A DNA stretch of 64,000 nt from Kushneria avicenniae (GCF_900112585.1 NZ_FOLY01000001.1:248001-312000); one strand, 5' to 3'. Positions 27,614 to 37,368 are shown, counted from the stretch's first letter. Made by a program: numbers and translations. The notes: generated by a model from the letters alone, not told the origin.

Positions 27614-29431
27614 TCAATCATTGACTTTCAGTACGGCCAAAAAGGCATCCTGGGGGATTTCTACCTTGCCGACCTGCTTCATGCGTTTTTTACCCTGCTT
27701 CTGCTTGTCCAGCAGCTTGCGCTTTCTCGACACGTCGCCGCCGTAACATTTGGCGGTCACGTTCTTGCGCAGTGCCTTGACGGTCGAACGGGCCACAACG
27801 TGCCCACCCAAGGCCGCCTGAATGGCCACATCGAACATCTGACGCGGAATCATTTCCTGCATGCGCTCGACCAGCGATCGTCCACGCTGATGCGCCTGGT
27901 CACGATGCACGATGGTGGCCAGGGCATCGACCCGGTCGCCGTTGATCAGCACATCCAGACGGGCCAGACGCGCGGACTCGAAACGCTCGAAGCTGTAATC
28001 CAGCGAGGCGTAGCCCTTGGAGATCGACTTCAGGCGGTCGAAAAAGTCCATCACCACCTCGCCCATCGGCAGTTCATAGACCAGCTGCATCTGACTGCCC
28101 AGCACCTGCATGTCGAGCTGCACGCCACGGCGCACCACGCACTCGTTGATAACGTTGCCGACATACTCCTGTGGCACCAGGATGTTGGCGCGCACGATCG
28201 GCTCACGGATATCGTTGACCGACCCCATATCCGGAAGCTTGGACGGGTTGGAAACGTAAAGCACCTCGCCGTCGTTCATTTCCAGCTCGTAGATAACGGT
28301 GGGTGCCGTGGTCAGCAGATCGAGACCGTATTCACGCTCGAGGCGCTCCTGAATGATCTCCATGTGCAGGGTGCCGAGAAAGCCGACGCGAAAGCCAAAG
28401 CCCAGCGCGTCGGAGTTTTCGGGAATGTAGTCCAGCGAGGCATCGTTGAGCGCCAGCTTCTCGAGCGCGTCGCGGAAATCCTCGTAGTCATCCGAACTGA
28501 TGGGGAACATGCCGGCGTAGACCTGCGGCTTGACCTTCTGAAAGCCTGGTAGACGCTCGACCTGAGGCGTTCTGGCGTGGGTAATGGTATCGCCCACCGG
28601 GGCACCGTGAATGTCCTTGATGCCGGCGATGATAAAGCCTACTTCGCCGGCTCTCAGCATGCCGGTGCTTTTCTGGCGGGGCGTGAAGATACCGATGTCG
28701 CTGACTTCCCACTCACGACCGGTGGACTTCATCAGGACCTTGTCACCCTTTTTGATGGTGCCGTCAAAAAGACGCACCAGCGATACCACACCCTGATAGT
28801 TATCAAACCAGGAGTCGATGATCAGTGCCTGGGCGGGCTTGTCGACATCACCTCTGGGCGGCGGAATGAAGCGAACCAGCTCCTCCAGTAGTGCCTCCAT
28901 TCCGAGGCCTGTCTTGGCCGACACCTGCGGCGCATTATCGGCCTCAAGTCCGATGATCTCCTCGATTTCGTGACTTACCTTCGCCGGATCGGCCTGCGGC
29001 AGGTCCATCTTGTTGAGCACCGGCAGTACCTCAAGGCCCTGCTCGATGGCGGTATAGCAGTTGGCTACCGACTGTGCTTCGACCCCCTGACCGGCATCCA
29101 CGACCAGCAGCGCGCCTTCACAGGCATAGAGCGAGCGCGATACCTCGTAGGAGAAATCGACATGGCCGGGCGTGTCGATGAAGTTGAGCTGATAGAGCTC
29201 GCCATTCGGGGCGCGATAATCGAGGGTGACCGACTGCGCCTTGATGGTGATACCGCGTTCACGCTCGAGATCCATCGAGTCGAGCACCTGCTCCTTGAGC
29301 TCACGTTCGGTCAGACCACCACAGATCTGGATGATGCGATCTGCCAGCGTCGACTTGCCATGGTCGATGTGGGCAATGATCGAGAAGTTACGGATATGTT
29401 TCAGTGTTCCGTTGCTTGCGTCATTCGTCAT
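27614..29431 (-). CDS. lepA: Elongation factor 4 (LepA)
   Basis: Translational GTPase that acts on ribosomes under stress and in initiation/biogenesis. The 605 residues match the family (about 600). GTPase motifs: [23 protein letters not shown] and NKMDLPQ; the EF-G-like domains II, III and V follow, and the LepA-specific C-terminal domain ends with [19 protein letters not shown]. The ATG at 29431 has GGTGA upstream. It heads the leftward lepA-lepB-rnc-era-recO-pdxJ run. Confidence 0.96.
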   Translation of the reverse strand: MTNDASNGTLKHIRNFSIIAHIDHGKSTLADRIIQICGGLTERELKEQVLDSMDLERERGITIKAQSVTLDYRAPNGELYQLNFIDTPGHVDFSYEVSRSLYACEGALLVVDAGQGVEAQSVANCYTAIEQGLEVLPVLNKMDLPQADPAKVSHEIEEIIGLEADNAPQVSAKTGLGMEALLEELVRFIPPPRGDVDKPAQALIIDSWFDNYQGVVSLVRLFDGTIKKGDKVLMKSTGREWEVSDIGIFTPRQKSTGMLRAGEVGFIIAGIKDIHGAPVGDTITHARTPQVERLPGFQKVKPQVYAGMFPISSDDYEDFRDALEKLALNDASLDYIPENSDALGFGFRVGFLGTLHMEIIQERLEREYGLDLLTTAPTVIYELEMNDGEVLYVSNPSKLPDMGSVNDIREPIVRANILVPQEYVGNVINECVVRRGVQLDMQVLGSQMQLVYELPMGEVVMDFFDRLKSISKGYASLDYSFERFESARLARLDVLINGDRVDALATIVHRDQAHQRGRSLVERMQEMIPRQMFDVAIQAALGGHVVARSTVKALRKNVTAKCYGGDVSRKRKLLDKQKQGKKRMKQVGKVEIPQDAFLAVLKVND

Positions 29432-29604
29432 TCGAGGTGATCACCTGTTAAAGCACCGTGAGCCATGGCGCCTCAGCGCCGCTGTAGCATCTGCGCTGAC
29501 CATGGCTGAAAATGGGCGCATTGTAGCGTGTTGACGAATCAGGTGATAGGCAACCTGCCGGCGATGACACTGCAGCCATCACTCATTGCGAGTCGACTGA
29601 TGAC

Positions 29605-29631
29605 AACAGGGGCCCGAAGCGGGCCCTTGTT
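29605..29631 (-). terminator. Terminator after degP
   Basis: Twelve-bp imperfect stem AACAGGGGCCCG/CGGGCCCTTGTT (one G-U pair) with an AAG loop, 15 bases beyond the degP stop. The T run on the - strand is weak. It separates the envelope-stress genes from lepA. Confidence 0.6.
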
Positions 29632-29645
29632 GTTGAAGGCATCGA

Positions 29646-31136
29646 TCAGCGTGCGTCGGGACGTAGCGGCACAAACAGCGTTGCGCCGTCACGACTGATG
29701 CGCATGGGTACCGCCTTTTTGCTGTCGAGCTGACCGGTCAGCCTGCGCAGCGTGGCGACCGAATCCACCGGCTTGCCCGCCAGCTCGACGACCACGTCGC
29801 CCGGCTGCAGACCGGCGCGGGCTGCAGCGCTGTTCGGTGCTACCTGCTGTACCAGAACACCGGCATCGATCCCCATCTGCTGGCGCTGCTCGGCGCTCAG
29901 ATTCGACACCGCAAGCCCGATACTATCCTTGTCGGAGCCGGAAACGTCGCTGACCGAGTCATCGCTGTCGGGCCACTGCCCCACTTTGACCTTGATGGTC
30001 TGCTCATGACCGTCACGCTGGACGCGCAGATCGATGCTGTCATCCGGCGAGACGCGACCGATCAGACGCGGCAGTGCATCGGAGGTATCGATGTCGCTGT
30101 CACCGGCCTTCAGGATAATGTCACCAGAGCGAAGTCCCGCTTTCTCGGCCGGGCTGTCAGGGGCCACATCGGCAATCAACGCACCGCGGGCACGATCCAG
30201 ACCAAAAGAGTCTGCCAGATCATCGGAGACCGGCTGAATGACAACACCGAGCCAGCCGCGATCAACGCGCCCGTTGTCCTTGAGCTGATCGGCGATATCC
30301 ATGGCGACGTTGATGGGAATGGCAAATGACACGCCCATAAAGCCGCCACTGCGGGTAAAGATCTGCGAGTTAATGCCGACCACTTCGCCATCCAGATTGA
30401 ACAGCGGCCCGCCGGAGTTGCCAGGATTGATGGCCACATCGGTCTGAATAAAGGGCACATAGCTTTCGGTAGGCAGCGTACGGTTGATGGCACTCACGAT
30501 CCCGGCGGTCACTGAGTGATCAAATCCGAAGGGCGAGCCGATCGCGGCGACCCATTCACCGGTTTCAAGGCCGTCCGAATCCCCCATTTTGAGTGTCGGC
30601 AGACCCTTGGCATCCACCTTGATCAAAGCGATATCGGTCTTCTGATCCTGACCGATGACTTCAGCCGTCATCTCGCGGCGGTCATTGAGCCTGACGGTCA
30701 CGGTGTCGGCCCCATCAATGACATGAGCATTGGTCAGGATGTAGCCATCTTCGCTGATGATAAAACCGGACCCCAGTGAGCTCAGCGTTTGACTGCCGCC
30801 CTGGTCGGGCATCCCGCCAAATCCGGGCGGCAGCTGATCACCAAAAAAATGGCGAAAAATATCCGGCAGCTGTTGATTGGGCCCCATCATGCCGGAGCGA
30901 GCGGCAGCTTCACGAGTGGTTGAAATGTTCACCACGGCGGGGGCGGCGCTTTTGACCAGAGACGTGAAATCGGGCAGACCGTTTTTTTGCTCAACGGCTC
31001 TGGCTGGCAGTGACATGACCATCAGAGCGGTCATCAACAGCACCATGAGCGCCATGGCCTGCCATCTGCGGGCATAGTGGTGTTGGTCTGGGGAAGTATC
31101 GGTAACTGGGGCATCAATGCATGAGAGATCGGCCAT
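29646..31136 (-). CDS. degP: Periplasmic serine protease/chaperone, DegP (MucD) type
   Basis: Degrades or refolds misfolded envelope proteins; in Pseudomonas the MucD homologue also damps the alginate/sigma-E response. In 496 residues: a basic N-terminus and membrane/signal segment (about 26-48, ending LPARA), a trypsin-like domain with the triad His in TNAHVIDG, Asp in KTDIALIKV and Ser in NPGNSGGPLF, then two PDZ domains (about 285-375 and 400-490). It follows rseB and carries its own sigma-E-like promoter. The N-terminal 25 residues before the hydrophobic core are unusually long, so a start at a later Met is possible. Confidence 0.92.
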   Translation of the reverse strand: MADLSCIDAPVTDTSPDQHHYARRWQAMALMVLLMTALMVMSLPARAVEQKNGLPDFTSLVKSAAPAVVNISTTREAAARSGMMGPNQQLPDIFRHFFGDQLPPGFGGMPDQGGSQTLSSLGSGFIISEDGYILTNAHVIDGADTVTVRLNDRREMTAEVIGQDQKTDIALIKVDAKGLPTLKMGDSDGLETGEWVAAIGSPFGFDHSVTAGIVSAINRTLPTESYVPFIQTDVAINPGNSGGPLFNLDGEVVGINSQIFTRSGGFMGVSFAIPINVAMDIADQLKDNGRVDRGWLGVVIQPVSDDLADSFGLDRARGALIADVAPDSPAEKAGLRSGDIILKAGDSDIDTSDALPRLIGRVSPDDSIDLRVQRDGHEQTIKVKVGQWPDSDDSVSDVSGSDKDSIGLAVSNLSAEQRQQMGIDAGVLVQQVAPNSAAARAGLQPGDVVVELAGKPVDSVATLRRLTGQLDSKKAVPMRISRDGATLFVPLRPDAR

Positions 31137-31221
31137 CTTGGGACTCCGGATACTCTTATAGGCTATGGCGTTAGCGGATACGGTGACCAGGTCGGGGCCG
31201 GAATGCCCCTCCTGTCGCCCC

Positions 31222-31249
31222 TATAGACTGTTAAGCGTAAATTAAGTTC
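31222..31249 (-). promoter_or_regulatory. Candidate sigma-E (AlgU) promoter of degP
   Basis: On the - strand GAACTT (31249-31244), a 16-bp spacer and TCTATA (31227-31222). GAACTT with a 16-17 bp spacer and TCTGA-like -10 is the established AlgU/RpoE recognition pattern. It starts just after the rseB stop codon and about 85-110 bases before degP. Confidence 0.65.
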
Positions 31250-31254
31250 TACCT

Positions 31255-32280
31255 TCAGGAAGACGCCGCGGAGTTATCCTGTTTATCGTCGGGCGCACTG
31301 TCACTCTCCTGCAGATGCACCCGGGAGACCACGCGGGTGAGCACTTCTGCCGGCAGAGCGCCCACGGCAATCACCTGCCAGGTATCCCCGTCATGCTGAA
31401 CGTGGCGCGCTGCGGCACGGAAATTGCCAAGCTGGTGCACGCCTTCGCGCAGCGCGGTGTTGTCATTGACCGGGCCCGCAAAAAGGCTCATGGCGGACAG
31501 ACCATCGCTATAGATTTCGCGCTGCAGGCTTGCACCGTTGAGTGTGACCTCCAGCGTTGCCGGCTGTCGATAGAACCCTTCCGGCAGCCACTGTGGCTGC
31601 CAGGACGCCTCGGGCATGGCGTCACCATCAGGTTCCTGTAGATAAAGAGTGTCGCTGGAGCGCACAAGGGAGTCGATACGTACGATCTGTATGGTATCCA
31701 CAGCGTAGCCCTGAGCGTTCAAGAGCTGCTGTCGCAGCGGCAGTCCGCTGGCAACATCAAGCCATAGCCGATGCGGAAAACGCTGGTCATCCCGGGGAGT
31801 GATATCCAGCACAACGGCCTTGCGTCCGGCAACAACATCACGCGCTACCAGACTGAAGTCATAGTGCTTTTGAAGCTGCTCGACCGTGTCATCGATCGAA
31901 GCAAGATGAAAGGAACCATCCGAACGCCCGGTCCACCAGAGACCCGGCGGATGCCCGTCGTGCTCGATGGTCTCGGCAGGGCCATCCAGAAACTGGATGC
32001 GCTCCTGCTCCTGCCCGTCATCGATTCGATGCTCAAACAAAAAGGTGCGCAAAGAGCCCATGCCAAGACGAAGGGCTACGGCCTGAAAGGCATGGCAGCG
32101 CTCGGCCATCAGGCTGCGTCTGAACCATTGCTCCCCGTTGTCGCCTACCTCCTGATCCATCCGATCACAGGCAATCTGTGCCCTGCCATCACTGCGAGCT
32201 TCACCGGCATGGCCCTGAACGGAACACAAGGGAGAAAGCAGAACCGCTCCCATCAAAGAAGCACAAAACCACTGTCGCAT
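31255..32280 (-). CDS. rseB: Sigma-E regulatory protein RseB (MucB)
   Basis: Periplasmic protein that binds the RseA anti-sigma factor and shields it from proteolysis until envelope damage (mislocalised LPS or porins) releases it. The 341 residues start with a signal peptide (MRQWFCASLMGAVLLSPLCS..., cleavage near GHA). The body fits the MucB/RseB two-domain fold: a large lipoprotein-carrier-like N-terminal domain and a small C-terminal domain (from about 225). ATG 32280 is chosen because it begins the signal peptide and is 16 bases from the rseA stop; the frame is open further upstream. Confidence 0.9.
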   Translation of the reverse strand: MRQWFCASLMGAVLLSPLCSVQGHAGEARSDGRAQIACDRMDQEVGDNGEQWFRRSLMAERCHAFQAVALRLGMGSLRTFLFEHRIDDGQEQERIQFLDGPAETIEHDGHPPGLWWTGRSDGSFHLASIDDTVEQLQKHYDFSLVARDVVAGRKAVVLDITPRDDQRFPHRLWLDVASGLPLRQQLLNAQGYAVDTIQIVRIDSLVRSSDTLYLQEPDGDAMPEASWQPQWLPEGFYRQPATLEVTLNGASLQREIYSDGLSAMSLFAGPVNDNTALREGVHQLGNFRAAARHVQHDGDTWQVIAVGALPAEVLTRVVSRVHLQESDSAPDDKQDNSAASS

Positions 32281-32296
32281 TGCGTGAAGACCCGCC

Positions 32297-32980
32297 TTAC
32301 TCGCCGCTGGCAGGTGCCAGACCCTGCATGTTCGCCATCCAGACATTGCTGCGATAGCCTGCCTGTTCGACATGTCGGTTCAGATAGTTTTGCAGCACTT
32401 CAGCCTGCTGACGGTCGTTTCGCGCGGCGTCTTCTTCACCCGGCGCCATGAACCACGAGGTCTGCGCCCCGATCGGCATGATATTGGCACCTTCTGCCCC
32501 GCCGTTACCGCGAAATGCAGCCAGCGATGCCATGGCACCGTTGTTGCCGGCCACGGCGCCGCCATCAATGGTGGCATCCCGCGAAGCCAGACTGGTACCG
32601 CCGTTGCCCGGCACACCTTCGACACCGGTATTGGCCCGGTAGACCTGCACCCCGGTCATGACCATCAGGCTCACGGCCGCGGCAATGGCGGCGCTGCCCA
32701 TGAAGGAAAACGGCACTGTACGCCGATGTGTCTGCGCACCTTCGACCGGGTCGTCCATCTGCTCCTGATCAAGTTGCGCCCAGATGGAAGCAGACAGGTC
32801 GGTCGACACATTGATGCCGCTTTCACGCTGCATGACGCTGCGCATGAGATGATAGCGACGCCAGGTATCCGCTTCTTCACTGGCATCTTCAGACAGCGAT
32901 TTCAGTACACGTCGAGTCTCGAACTCGCTGCACTCTCCATCCATCAATGCCGAAAGGGATTCCCGTACTTTCTGATTCAT
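32297..32980 (-). CDS. rseA: Anti-sigma-E factor RseA (MucA)
   Basis: Inner-membrane protein that holds the sigma-E factor inactive. In 227 residues: N-terminal sigma-binding domain (MNQKVRESLSALMDGECSEF, and DTWRRYHLMRSVM), one membrane helix at about 91-113, and a periplasmic part bound by RseB and cut by a DegS-type protease. ATG 32980 matches the family N-terminus (sequence MNQKVRESLSALMDGE). Located 130 bases downstream of rpoE and 16 bases before rseB, as expected. The periplasmic region is Gly/Ala/Asn-rich and low in complexity near 120-150. Confidence 0.92.
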   Translation of the reverse strand: MNQKVRESLSALMDGECSEFETRRVLKSLSEDASEEADTWRRYHLMRSVMQRESGINVSTDLSASIWAQLDQEQMDDPVEGAQTHRRTVPFSFMGSAAIAAAVSLMVMTGVQVYRANTGVEGVPGNGGTSLASRDATIDGGAVAGNNGAMASLAAFRGNGGAEGANIMPIGAQTSWFMAPGEEDAARNDRQQAEVLQNYLNRHVEQAGYRSNVWMANMQGLAPASGE

Positions 32981-33112
32981 ACCCAGATACCCTCGAACCC
33001 GTCGTGACGCATCGTCACGATATGGTAGACAGTCCAAATTCGATTAAGTTTTGCCCAGGACCTTCTAATTACGACCTTCACCCATTTTTTCATCACGAGT
33101 CAGTGATCAGCG

Positions 33113-33721
33113 TCATTGCTCATGCACCATGTCATCCTCCTGTTCCGGATGCAGCAGCGGTCTGATTCGATTGTCGACCGCCTCCCTGGCCCGAAAGATG
33201 CGCGAACGTACCGTGCCGACCGGACACTGCATGATGCTGGCAATATCCTCATAGGAGAGTCCATCAAACTCTCGCAGTGTAATGGCCGTTCTCAGATCCT
33301 CCGGGAGGTTTTCGATCGCCTCGAACACCGCTTTTTCAAGCTGGTCACGGGCGATGGCCGACTCGGGCGTATCGATATCCGCCAGCCGCCCGCTCTGATC
33401 CAGCACCTCCGCATCAGAGATATCCATGTCGCTGTTGGGCGGACGCCGCCCGCGAGCCACCAGATAGTTTTTCGCCGTATTGATCGCGATGCGATACATC
33501 CAGGTATAAAAGGCACTTTCATTGCGAAAGCGTCCCAGGGCGCGATAGGCCTTGATAAAGGCTTCCTGCGCCACATCGTGTACTTCTGCCTGGTCGTGCA
33601 CGTAGCGACCGACAAGCCCGATGACCTTGTGCTGATACTTGCGTATCAACAGGTCGAAGGCCTTGTTGTCACCCTTCTGCGCGCGTTCGACCAGCTGATG
33701 ATCCGTTTCCTTCAACCCCAT
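33113..33721 (-). CDS. rpoE: RNA polymerase sigma factor RpoE (AlgU/sigma-22 type)
   Basis: ECF sigma factor that directs the envelope-stress regulon, and in pseudomonads alginate synthesis and osmotic/heat tolerance. The 202 residues show region 2 (DLLIRKYQHKVIGLVGRY, VAQEAFIKAYRAL, FYTWMYRIAINTAKNYLV) and region 4 (LPEDLRTAITLREFDGLSY, then the helix-turn-helix IMQCPVGTVRSRIFRAREAV). The MGLKETDHQLVERAQKGD start fits the AlgU group closely. It heads rpoE-rseA-rseB-degP. Confidence 0.96.
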   Translation of the reverse strand: MGLKETDHQLVERAQKGDNKAFDLLIRKYQHKVIGLVGRYVHDQAEVHDVAQEAFIKAYRALGRFRNESAFYTWMYRIAINTAKNYLVARGRRPPNSDMDISDAEVLDQSGRLADIDTPESAIARDQLEKAVFEAIENLPEDLRTAITLREFDGLSYEDIASIMQCPVGTVRSRIFRAREAVDNRIRPLLHPEQEDDMVHEQ

Positions 33722-34033
33722 TCGCGATCCCCCGCAACGACAGGGTTCAAACCTTTCGAACCTGTCTTTTCAGGCCCTTCAGGAAAGTAACAAACAATTG
33801 AAATCATGGTGATAACCTGAAAGCTCCGGGCCTTGATCCATGGCGTTAGTGTTCCCCTTTATCGACGCCTCATCAAGTCGATATCCTTTCAACCGGACAC
33901 GAGCCTCCCGAAAACTGTAAAGTATTGAGACCGTGAAAAAGTGTCATGGTTCCGTGGCAGTCTTCTCTGTCAGCGGCGTATCATGCAGATCCCGTTTCAT
34001 TTCGATTTCCAAGCACTGCCGGATAGCACGCTC
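33722..34033. other. Divergent control region between rpoE and the DAHP synthase gene
   Basis: About 310 bases without a credible gene. In the rpoE leader, 19-44 bases before its ATG, an inverted repeat ACAGG(G)TTC...GAACCTGT (33740-33765) could form a stem. I looked for a GAACTT-N16-TCTGA autoregulatory promoter before rpoE and did not find one. No clear sigma-70 pair stands out for the + strand gene either. Confidence 0.5.
33740..33765 (-). repeat. Inverted repeat in the rpoE leader
   Basis: Arms ACAGG(G)TTC and GAACCTGT separated by about nine bases; one extra G interrupts the left arm. It sits just upstream of the rpoE ribosome binding site. It may be an RNA hairpin that modulates rpoE translation or a protein-binding site; neither is proven. 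Confidence 0.4.
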
Positions 34034-35107
34034 ATGTCACAGCAACAGGTCAACAACCTCAATGTTCTCTCTCAGGACGTGCTCATCACGCCTGACACGC
34101 TCAAGCGCGAGATTCCTCTTTCTCAGGAAGCCGAAAGTACCGTCATCGAAAGTCGTCAGACCATCGAGCGTATCCTCGCCGGTGACGACCCTCGTCTGCT
34201 GGTGGTCATCGGCCCCTGCTCCATTCACGACACCGAGGCTGCAAGGGACTATGCCCGACGGCTGAAGGCGCTGTCGGAGCGGGTCAGCGATTCACTTTTC
34301 ATCGTCATGCGGGTCTATTTCGAAAAGCCGCGGACCACCACCGGCTGGAAGGGGCTGATCAACGATCCGCACCTCAACGACTCCTTTGATATCGAAAAGG
34401 GCCTGCATATTGCGCGTGACCTGCTGGTAGAGCTGTGCGAAATGGGGCTGCCGCTGGCCACTGAAGCGCTGGATCCGATCTCGCCGCAGTACCTGCAGGA
34501 CTGCATCAGCTGGTCCGCCATCGGCGCGCGGACCACCGAGTCCCAGACCCACCGTGAGATGGCCTCCGGCCTCTCCGGCCCGGTCGGTTTCAAAAACGGC
34601 ACCGATGGCAGCCTGGATGTGGCGATCAATGCGCTTCGCTCGGTGGCTTCACCGCACAATTTCCTTGGTATCGATCAGAAGGGCCAGGTCGCCGTTATCC
34701 GCACCCGCGGCAACGCCAACGCTCATGTGGTGCTGCGCGGCGGCAACGGCAAGCCCAACTACGACAGCGTCAGCGTGGCTCTGGCCGAGAAGGAGCTGGA
34801 GAAGGCAGGTCTCAAGACCAACATCATGGTCGACTGCTCCCACGCCAATTCCAACAAGGACCCGGACCTGCAGCCGCTGGTGGTGGACAACATCGTCCAA
34901 CAGATCATGGAAGGCAATCGCTCCATCATGGGTCTGATGATCGAGTCCCACATTCATCGTGGCGCGCAGAAGCTGACCAGCGACCCGTCACAGCTTGAAT
35001 ATGGCATCTCGATCACCGATGCCTGCATCGGCTGGGACACCAGCGAGCAGCTGCTGCTCGAGGTTAACGACAAGCTGAGCGAAGCGCTGAAGGCACGACA
35101 GCGCTGA
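34034..35107 (+). CDS. aroG: 3-deoxy-7-phosphoheptulonate synthase (DAHP synthase, class I)
   Basis: Condenses PEP and erythrose 4-phosphate in the first step of the shikimate pathway. The 357 residues match the AroF/G/H family: VVIGPCSIHD, VYFEKPRTTTGWKGLINDP, WSAIGARTTESQTHRE, PVGFKNGTDG, HANSNKDPDL and SITDACIGWD. Which aromatic amino acid inhibits it cannot be read from sequence, so aroG is used as a family label. The ATG at 34034 gives the common MSQQQVNNLNVLSQDVLI N-terminus; ATG 33983 and a further upstream extension are possible, as the RBS is weak for all. Confidence 0.9.
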   Translation: MSQQQVNNLNVLSQDVLITPDTLKREIPLSQEAESTVIESRQTIERILAGDDPRLLVVIGPCSIHDTEAARDYARRLKALSERVSDSLFIVMRVYFEKPRTTTGWKGLINDPHLNDSFDIEKGLHIARDLLVELCEMGLPLATEALDPISPQYLQDCISWSAIGARTTESQTHREMASGLSGPVGFKNGTDGSLDVAINALRSVASPHNFLGIDQKGQVAVIRTRGNANAHVVLRGGNGKPNYDSVSVALAEKELEKAGLKTNIMVDCSHANSNKDPDLQPLVVDNIVQQIMEGNRSIMGLMIESHIHRGAQKLTSDPSQLEYGISITDACIGWDTSEQLLLEVNDKLSEALKARQR

Positions 35108-35135
35108 GTTGTCTGTCAGGATATGATCCGCTATC

Positions 35136-35162
35136 AAAAAACCCGGCCATGGCCGGGTTTTT
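35136..35162. terminator. Bidirectional intrinsic terminator
   Basis: Perfect palindrome with CCCGGCC/GGCCGGG arms around CATG, flanked by six A and five T. It lies between the converging ends of the DAHP synthase gene and dinG and can stop transcription both ways. Confidence 0.93.
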
Positions 35163-35194
35163 CATGTGCGTACTGCCTGACAATGAACGAGCGC

Positions 35195-37336
35195 TCAGGA
35201 GGCCAGCGAGGCAGACGCACCCTCGATCTCGCGGCGAAACGGTGGCAGCGCATCCAGCAGCGCCCGACCATAGCGGCGGGTCAGAACGCGCCGGTCCAGC
35301 AACGTGATGCGTCCGCTGTCGACCTCCTTGCGAATCAGGCGACCACAGGCCTGCACCAGCTTGATCGACGCATCGGGTACGGAAATCCGCATGAAGGGAT
35401 TGCCCCCCTGCGATTCGATCCACTCTGCCAGCGTGGCCCCTACCGGGTCATCCGGCACGGCAAAGGGCAGCCGCGTGATCACGACGTGGGTCAGATAATC
35501 GCCCGGCAGATCAATGCCTTCGGCAAAGCTGGCAAGCCCCAGAATGATGCTGCCCTGCCCCTCATCAATACGCTTTCGATGCCGCTCGATCAGCTCGCGT
35601 CGCGGCATGTCATCCTGAGAGAGCGTGCGAGCAGCCGTGCCCTCTTCAAGTCTTGCCGTCACGGCCCGCAGTTGCTTTCGCGACGAAAAGAGCACCAGCG
35701 CCGCCTCGTCCTTGCCAAGCCCTTCGATGAAGTCGACGATAGCGCTTTCATGTGCCTCTCGGTCGCCGGGATCAACCGCCTGGCGTGGTACCGACAGCAC
35801 CGCCCGTGAATAATCGAACGGACTGGGCAGACTCTGATAGCGATAGCGATTGGCGAGTCCCGCGCGCTCCTGCAGGCGATCAAAGCGCCCCAGTGCCGTC
35901 AGTGTGGCCGAGGTCAGTACCGCGCCGTGACAGCTGCCCCACAGATAGCGCGCCAGCGTTTCGGCCGCGCTGACCGGGCTTGCCGAAAACGTCAGCTCCG
36001 CCTCGCCCGAGCGCTGTTCGAACGTCAGCCAGCGTGCCTGCGGCGGCGCGCTGTCGCCATCGTCAGCACCAAAGCCCCCCCACAGCGCGTGCGCCTCGAG
36101 CGCACGGCCATGCACCAATGCAATCAACGGTAGCCACGCTTCCGCCTGCTCGCGGGCAAGTCCGGTCGATTTGTCCGGATCAAGGCTTTCGCGAAGGATA
36201 TCACTGATGGTTTCCAGATGGCGTGACAGCTCGGCAAAGGGCGTCACCAGCTGCTGGGCCAGGTCCTTGAAGGCCGCCGGCAGTTTGCCCATTGGAAAGC
36301 GATAGTGCAGCCGCTCATTGTCTTCCGGCGTGCGCTCGGCCAGCGGCTGCGCCAGTCGAAAGGCGTCTCCCAGCCGGGGCTCGATATCCGCCAGCAGCTC
36401 CGGAAACTGTGCCAGCAGCCGGGCAATCGTGTGCTGTGCACCCAGCCCCGTATTGAGCTCGGTCAGGGATTTCTTGAGCTGGCCGAGCCAGCGCATCGCC
36501 GCATTGACACCCTGACGATGGTAAAAGTGCTCAAGCGCCTTGTCGGGCAGATGGTGCGCCTCGTCAAAGACATAGATCGTCTCTTTCGGGTCGGGCAGCA
36601 CTACGCCACCACCCAGCGACAGATCGGCCAGCACCAGATCGTGATTGGCCACAATGATATCGGCCTCATCCATCCCGCGACGGGCACGAAAGAAGGCGCA
36701 GGCGCCGAAGTGCCCGCAGCGCCGGTTGGTACACTGGCGATGATCGACCGTCAGTCGCCGCCACTGCGGATCGGCAATGGTCTGCGGCCAGCTGTCCCGA
36801 TCGCCCTGCCACTCGCCGCTACCGTAGGCTTCGGCCAGCTCGCGGGCCAGCTCACCGATATCTTCCTGACTGCTGACCAGACTCTGCTCGAACAGCGACA
36901 TGGTCGGGTTCTCTTCCACCCCGTCCATCAGCTGATCGAGTCTGGCGACACAGACATAGCGTCCGCGCCCCTTGGCCAGTGCATACTCGAAATCAAGCCC
37001 GCTGCTGGCCTTGAGCATCGGCAGATCCTGATGCAACACCTGCTCCTGCAGCGCCACGGTCGCCGTCGAGATTACCAGACGCTTGCCCTGAGCCTTCGCA
37101 ATCGGCAGCGCCGCCAGCAGATAGGCCAGCGTCTTGCCGGTGCCGGTGCCGGCCTCGAGCACACAGACATGCTCCTGACTGACGCGCTTGCCCTGTTCGT
37201 CGCTTTTGATATCGCCAAGCGTGCGGGCAATCTCGGCCATCATCAGGCGCTGACCGTAGCGAGGCCTGAGCGAGCGCGCCTCGATGACACGTCGATAAGC
37301 CGTCTGGATATCGCTTTTAAGCGCGTCGTCAAGCAC
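35195..37336 (-). CDS. dinG: ATP-dependent DNA helicase DinG
   Basis: Superfamily 2 5'-3' helicase of the XPD group that unwinds R-loops, D-loops and forks. In 713 residues (E. coli DinG 716): Walker A AGTGTGKTLAYLL, the Fe-S cluster cysteines around YVCVARL and CTNRRCGHFGACAFF (about 110-215), the DEAH box YVFDEAHHLPDKA, and C-terminal motifs LVLFSSRKQLRAV, IILGLASFAEGIDLPGDYL and QACGRLIR. The full Fe-S cysteine set argues for a functional XPD-type enzyme. rhlB lies 32 bases upstream on the same strand. Confidence 0.93.
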   Translation of the reverse strand: MLDDALKSDIQTAYRRVIEARSLRPRYGQRLMMAEIARTLGDIKSDEQGKRVSQEHVCVLEAGTGTGKTLAYLLAALPIAKAQGKRLVISTATVALQEQVLHQDLPMLKASSGLDFEYALAKGRGRYVCVARLDQLMDGVEENPTMSLFEQSLVSSQEDIGELARELAEAYGSGEWQGDRDSWPQTIADPQWRRLTVDHRQCTNRRCGHFGACAFFRARRGMDEADIIVANHDLVLADLSLGGGVVLPDPKETIYVFDEAHHLPDKALEHFYHRQGVNAAMRWLGQLKKSLTELNTGLGAQHTIARLLAQFPELLADIEPRLGDAFRLAQPLAERTPEDNERLHYRFPMGKLPAAFKDLAQQLVTPFAELSRHLETISDILRESLDPDKSTGLAREQAEAWLPLIALVHGRALEAHALWGGFGADDGDSAPPQARWLTFEQRSGEAELTFSASPVSAAETLARYLWGSCHGAVLTSATLTALGRFDRLQERAGLANRYRYQSLPSPFDYSRAVLSVPRQAVDPGDREAHESAIVDFIEGLGKDEAALVLFSSRKQLRAVTARLEEGTAARTLSQDDMPRRELIERHRKRIDEGQGSIILGLASFAEGIDLPGDYLTHVVITRLPFAVPDDPVGATLAEWIESQGGNPFMRISVPDASIKLVQACGRLIRKEVDSGRITLLDRRVLTRRYGRALLDALPPFRREIEGASASLAS

Positions 37337-37368
37337 GTTGCCTCTCCGCCAGCGGGTATGCGCCGCCG

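Noticed and set aside
33766-33900. GGGGAACACT as a sigma-E promoter of rpoE
   Set aside because: GAACAC is only a partial -35 match and the nearest TCAAG lies 12 bases away, not 16-17; evidence is too weak.
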